From: DATAFO01 sp046728935
GTDB lineage: Bacteria; Actinomycetota; Thermoleophilia; Solirubrobacterales; 70-9
DNA length: 9,929 nt
Assembly (NCBI GenBank): GCA_046728935.1
Contig: JBKPFS010000065.1
Span: 1-9,929 of the forward strand
Reading direction: 5' to 3'
Below are positions 6,963 through 9,929 of this stretch, piece by piece. Position 1 is the first letter of the stretch. Each line of letters opens with the position of its first letter. A program made the translations under genes and the position numbers. Below the pieces are notes generated by a model. That model was not told the DNA's origin. It searched no databases and saw only the letters and a list, made by a program, of their open reading frames with translations.

Positions 6963-7200
6963 CTCGATCCGCTCTGGCTCCACGCCCCGGCCGCCTACGA
7001 CATGCAGGAACACGGTCGGCCGCAGCTGGGGCCGCCCAAGTCCGTTGAGCGAAGTACTGGAGAACTCGCCGAGTCGGCCCGATGATTGATAAGGACGACC
7101 GCCCTATCGGTGTGAAGCCGGACCGACGCAGATCTTCCGGTCTGGATCGACGACTGGGGCGACGAACTTTCAAGCGTGGCGATGCTCGCCCCCCAGGCGA

Positions 7201-7974
7201 TCAATCGGCGAGTGGCGGCCCGTGAAGTCCGCGTACCCAGGAGGCGATCACCCGGGCGAGCTCGGCCCTGGCGAGCGGCACGAGGTCGTTGTGGCCGAGG
7301 CCCGGGAAGACGTGCATGCGCTTCGACCCTGGCGCGGCCTCGAACAGGGCCCTGCCCTGCGAGAGCGGCACGATGTCATCACGGTCGCCGTGGAGGACCA
7401 GGAGCGGAGCCTGCAGCTGCCCGATGCGGCGCAGGGTCGGGTAGGCGTCGGGGACGAGGGCCGCCGGGACGAACGGGTAGTGCAGACGGCCAAGCTCGCG
7501 GACGCCGGTGAAGGCCGAGAGCAGCACGAGACCCGCGGGCGGGCGCTCGAGCGCGAGATCGAGCGCGACGGCGCCGCCGATCGACTCGCCGAGGTAGAAG
7601 ACGCGCGCGGGGTCCACCCGGGGCTGATCGAGCAGATAGGCCAGCGCCGCGCGCCCATCGCGGTAGGTGCCCTCCTCGCTCGGCCTGCCGCTGCTCCGGC
7701 CATAGCCGCGGTAGTCGAACAGCAGGACGTCGAATCCGATGGCCGTCAGCAGGGCGGCGTGGAGGACGCGGTCGCCGACGTTGCCGGCGTTGCCGTGGCA
7801 GAGCAGCAGGTGGCCGAGCGAGTCCTGCCGGGCGCCGATCCACCAGCCGTGCAGCCGCTGCCCGTCGTCGGTCTCGAGCCGCAGGTCGCGGTAGCCCAGC
7901 CCCGCCCCGTCCGGCGTCTCGATGATCGCCCGGGAGGGGAAGTAGAGCAGCGAGTTGAGCAGCAAACGGATCAC
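7201..7974 (-). CDS. Alpha/beta hydrolase, BEM46-like serine hydrolase
   Basis: This 257-residue protein has a full alpha/beta-hydrolase core. A hydrophobic N-terminus (1-13, MIRLLLNSLLYFP) suggests membrane tethering. The oxyanion segment HGNAGN is at 60-65, and FDYRGYGRSSG (86-96) is a family hallmark. The nucleophile elbow GESIGG (129-134) contains S131. The acid is D199 in HGDRDDIVP, and the catalytic His is H228 in GLGHND. Motifs and order match BEM46/ABHD13-like hydrolases that act on esters or acyl groups; the substrate is unknown. The start is a GTG at 7972-7974 that overlaps the stop of the upstream endonuclease V-like gene (GTGA), so the two are translationally coupled. Confidence 0.92.
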   Translation of the reverse strand: MIRLLLNSLLYFPSRAIIETPDGAGLGYRDLRLETDDGQRLHGWWIGARQDSLGHLLLCHGNAGNVGDRVLHAALLTAIGFDVLLFDYRGYGRSSGRPSEEGTYRDGRAALAYLLDQPRVDPARVFYLGESIGGAVALDLALERPPAGLVLLSAFTGVRELGRLHYPFVPAALVPDAYPTLRRIGQLQAPLLVLHGDRDDIVPLSQGRALFEAAPGSKRMHVFPGLGHNDLVPLARAELARVIASWVRGLHGPPLAD

Positions 7975-8660
7975 CCGAGGCCGTATTCCTCCGCTGCCCG
8001 CGCCCGGCGCGCCTCCCGCCGCGCCTGCCGCAGCGGCTCCGGCGTGCGCGTCCGCCGGATCGCGGCGAGCACCACCGACACCGCCGTGTCGAGGTTCGTG
8101 CGCCAGCCTGGATGGACGACGAGGGGCCGCGCGCCGACGCGCGTGCGGAGCAGGCGCGCGACCTCCGCCCCGTTGAGCAGCAGGGGGCTCGTCGCCCCCC
8201 GCCCGGGCCCGGGCTCCGTGCCTTCGGACAGGAGCGCCCGGTCGGTCACGCCGACGCTCGCAAGATCGAGCGCGGCGCCGAGGTGGAGGGCGAGACCGGC
8301 GCCGCGAGGATGGTCGCGTCCGGTGGCGTTTGCGATCACGACCTCCGGCCGCCCGGGTAGGGCCCGAACCGCCGCCTCAAGCAATCGGCCCTCGCGCAGC
8401 GCCAGCAGGCCCGGCTCGTAAGCGGCCCCTGCCTTGCCCCGGACCACCGCGGTTCCGACGGGGTGGCGGTCGGCGCGCATGAGCGCGGCTCCGGCCCAGG
8501 CCGGCTCTCCTGCGCGGCCGGGTCCGGAGGCGCCGCGCGAGAAGCAGACGAAGCATCCGGCGACGAGTGGCCGCGGACCCGACGGGCGCCAGGGCGCGGG
8601 GCGCCGGCTCGCGAGCTCGCGCTGGAGGCGGATGAGTTCGGGTGGCGTCTCGGGCCACAT
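7971..8660 (-). CDS. Endonuclease V-like protein with altered active site
   Basis: This 229-residue protein has the length and motif order of endonuclease V (Nfi), the enzyme that nicks DNA beside deaminated bases. Landmarks include the YEPGLLALRE segment (81-90), GRDHPRGAGLALHLG (114-128), VGVTDRALL (136-144), SPL (158-160), PLVVHPGWRT (179-188) and RTPEPLRQA (205-213). Aligned by eye to E. coli/Thermotoga numbering, the Glu (E89) is kept as E90. The first catalytic Asp (D35/D43) falls on F37 in VAGCFVCF, the second (D110) on N111, the conserved Lys (K139) on D140 and the His (H214) on W186. The wedge motif PYIP reads AYEP. It may bind nucleic acid without cutting, or use other chemistry. 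The ATG at 8658-8660 was chosen because the family homology begins there; its ribosome binding site is weak, and the longer open frame upstream looks non-coding. Confidence 0.85.
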   Translation of the reverse strand: MWPETPPELIRLQRELASRRPAPWRPSGPRPLVAGCFVCFSRGASGPGRAGEPAWAGAALMRADRHPVGTAVVRGKAGAAYEPGLLALREGRLLEAAVRALPGRPEVVIANATGRDHPRGAGLALHLGAALDLASVGVTDRALLSEGTEPGPGRGATSPLLLNGAEVARLLRTRVGARPLVVHPGWRTNLDTAVSVVLAAIRRTRTPEPLRQARREARRARAAEEYGLG

Positions 8661-8845
8661 CGTCGGGCAAGTATCGGTCCCGGGGCTGGCGTCGGCGCGT
8701 GGCGGCGCTGCTCCGTTCGCGCGCGTCGAAGCGGGAGGGCGGGGTGTCGCTCGTCGCGCAATGCAGAAGCGGAGCCCGACACGCGCAACGTCACCCCGAC
8801 CGCAGTCGATCGCCGACGATGGCGCCGGTTCGCTCCTGCCGGCCG

Positions 8846-9076
8846 TTACGACGCGTCCATGCCTCCGGACCGCGGGACGCCCGGCGCGTACTCGCGTCCG
8901 GTCATAACCGCCGGAAGGCTGACTGGTGTCGCGCCGGGCGGCGTCATCACGTTGACCTGCCCGACCTCGACATCGTCCCGCTCGCGTGCTCGCCCCAAGA
9001 CGTCGTCGAGGACGGCGCCTGTCTCGGCAAGGGAACTCGCCTGGAGCTTGAAAACCACGGTGGCTTCCACCTTCAT
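8846..9076 (-). CDS. Small protein of unknown function
   Basis: A 76-residue protein starts at the ATG 9074-9076, with GGAAGGG about seven bases upstream on the minus strand. Residues 1-45 alternate strand, helix, strand (KVEATVVFKL, then SLAETGAVLDDVLGRARER, then VEVGQVNVMT), like a small ferredoxin-like half-fold. The last 25 residues are proline- and glycine-rich and probably disordered. I recognise no family. It is in the same direction as the endonuclease V-like gene, with a 185-bp gap, so it may belong to the same transcript or have its own. Confidence 0.6.
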   Translation of the reverse strand: MKVEATVVFKLQASSLAETGAVLDDVLGRARERDDVEVGQVNVMTPPGATPVSLPAVMTGREYAPGVPRSGGMDAS

Positions 9077-9235
9077 CTCTCGCCCTTCCGAATGATTGAC
9101 TTGGCTGTCGTGACCCCAGTCTGACGGACGGGGGAAATGGCGCTGTTGTTCTCGCGTGGAGCGCCCACCGGCCTGCATGGCGCTCGCGCCAGGGCTCGCC
9201 GCGCTTGGGGCGAGCAGCGGTGGGGAATCCTGACG

Positions 9236-9263
9236 GCTCTCGGTCCCCGCGCGAAGCGAGAGC
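9236..9263. repeat. 7-bp inverted repeat
   Basis: GCTCTCG (9236-9242) and CGAGAGC (9257-9263) form a perfect 7-bp stem with a 14-base loop. It lies between the small minus-strand gene and the transposase remnant. It could be a structural remnant of the mobile element or a terminator; no T-run supports termination. Confidence 0.3.
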
Positions 9264-9360
9264 GACCCCTCCCTCGACCGGTGCTCCCAGGAGGAACGGC
9301 GGAGGAGCGGGCAGACTGTCCAGAGTGACCATGCGCTTGTTCACGTGGGCCGAGCGCCCA

Positions 9361-9621
9361 GAGGCCTCATTGTCGGGGTAGCGGAGCCGGAGCCAGCCCG
9401 CGATCTGCTCGGGGAGTGGTCCTCTTGGATGCGCTCGGCGACCGCCCGGCGAAGCTCGGGGCAGAGCTCGAGCTTCGTCGGTCGTGGCCGCCGCGAGCGG
9501 CGCCCGGCCTCGCGGTCTGCTTGGTGGGCGCGGTAGCGCCCCGGCCGCCGCAGCGGCTGATCTCACGGGTGATCGTCGTGTGGGAGCGACCGAGGGCCCG
9601 GGCGATCTCGCGGCGTAGCAT
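9361..9621 (-). mobile_element. IS30-family transposase remnant, frameshifted
   Basis: Reading the minus strand from 9621, three frames in succession give consecutive pieces of an IS30-type transposase N-terminal region. The first is the helix-turn-helix REIARALGRSHTTITREIS with C-G-G-R. After a frame change near 9540 comes RYRAHQADREAGRRSRR, then TKLELCPELRRAVAERIQED. After a second change near 9420 comes PEQIAGWLRLRYPDNEA. The S-P-E-Q-I-A-G-W-L block is a hallmark of the family. Each change is explained by one missing base. The catalytic DDE core and the extreme N-terminus are absent, and no terminal inverted repeats were identified. It is a dead fragment truncated on both sides. Confidence 0.8.
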
Positions 9622-9658
9622 GTGGGCTGTGACCGCGTAGCAGGAGGAGGGGACGGAT

Positions 9659-9929
9659 ATGCGCACTACGAAGTGGCTCGCGTTGCTGAGCGCCGCCACG
9701 CTCGCCGTGGCAATCGCCGCCGGGCTGGGTGTATCGAGCGCCGGTGCCGCGGACATCTTTCCGTATGAGGACCCGAGCTTGCCCGTCAGCGAGCGCGTGG
9801 ACGACCTGCTCTCGCGCATGACGCTCGAGGAGAAGGTCGGTCAGATGACACAGACCGAGCGCTACCAGGTCTTCGACGACACGTCGCCGATCACGCAGTA
9901 CGGCCTCGGCTCGATCCTGTCGGGCGGCG
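9659..9929 (+). CDS. Secreted glycoside hydrolase family 3 (beta-glucosidase-like), 5' part
   Basis: The first 90 codons of a gene are visible; it runs off the right edge. The ATG at 9659 follows AGGAGGAGGGG. Residues 1-30 are a Sec-type signal peptide: basic MRTTK, hydrophobic core LALLSAATLAVAIAAGLG, and a likely cleavage after A-G-A at residue 30. The mature start, YEDPSLPVSERVDDLLSRMT followed by LEEKVGQMTQ, is the standard N-terminal entry of the GH3 (beta/alpha)8 domain, and YGLGSILSGG (81-90) follows as expected. GH3 enzymes remove glucose or other sugars from the ends of beta-glycans; the catalytic residues lie beyond the window. An IS30 remnant on the opposite strand ends only 37 bases upstream. 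Confidence 0.9.
   Translation, partial: MRTTKWLALLSAATLAVAIAAGLGVSSAGAADIFPYEDPSLPVSERVDDLLSRMTLEEKVGQMTQTERYQVFDDTSPITQYGLGSILSGG

Noticed and set aside
7082..7225. Protein-like stretch (LPVWIDDWGDELSSVAM) in a plus frame downstream of the second cupin
   Set aside because: An in-frame stop lies just upstream at about 7112, no start with a ribosome binding site is present, and the frame soon enters the antisense of the hydrolase gene. It is too short to call.
7222..8421. Plus-strand 399-residue open frame
   Set aside because: It is antisense to the hydrolase and endonuclease V-like genes, which both have strong family motifs; its own translation has none and is an effect of high GC.
8661..9566. 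Minus-strand open frame extending the endonuclease V-like gene to over 500 residues
   Set aside because: The added residues are Arg/Pro/Ala-rich without family character, overlap the better-supported 76-residue gene in another frame, and run into the IS30 remnant. The family homology begins at the ATG 8658-8660.
1..9929. CRISPR arrays, tRNA or rRNA genes, tandem repeats
   Set aside because: I looked for regularly spaced repeats, cloverleaf-like segments and rRNA landmarks and saw none.

Overview
The window is GC-rich DNA with strong Shine-Dalgarno sites, some GTG/TTG starts and tightly overlapping gene pairs. Protein styles (DHA2 exporter with MarR regulator, short cupins, a DUF1269-type protein, an endonuclease V-like protein with an alpha/beta hydrolase, a secreted GH3 enzyme) suggest a high-GC actinobacterium, perhaps of the Thermoleophilia/Solirubrobacterales kind. 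The taxonomic guess is inference from style, not from a marker gene.

Layout. Positions 1-378 hold no convincing gene. At 379-424 lies a consensus-like sigma-70 promoter whose spacer and start region consist of alternating pyrimidine-purine DNA and two palindromes, a probable regulator-binding site. It drives a two-gene operon: a DHA2-family multidrug exporter (447-1943) and a MarR-type regulator (1940-2473) with a GTGA overlap. A convergent VOC/glyoxalase-like gene (2546-2947, minus) follows, and a perfect 11-bp hairpin straddles its stop codon. Positions 3090-4651 are a graveyard: the C-terminal half of a second MarR protein, a quinone-oxidoreductase-like dehydrogenase that loses its C-terminus at about 4161, and an unknown protein that lacks a normal start and is frameshifted near 4490. 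Then come a DUF861-like cupin (4805-5146, minus), a DUF1269-like membrane-associated protein (5406-5918, plus), a possible gene fragment (5941-6129), a 420-bp stretch without a gene, and a second cupin (6552-6962, plus).

On the minus strand, a 76-residue unknown protein (8846-9076) lies upstream of an endonuclease V-like protein (7971-8660), which is translationally coupled to a BEM46-like alpha/beta hydrolase (7201-7974). The endonuclease V-like protein keeps the fold's landmark motifs but appears to have lost most catalytic residues, so it may be a pseudo-nuclease. At the right end a degenerate IS30-type transposase remnant (about 9361-9621, minus) lies immediately upstream of a secreted GH3 glycosidase gene (9659 onward) that runs off the window.

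The exporter and MarR operon is the clearest functional unit, presumably efflux of a toxic compound with autoregulation. The most unusual item is the catalytically altered endonuclease V-like protein paired with a hydrolase. No CRISPR array, tRNA, rRNA or intact mobile element was seen.
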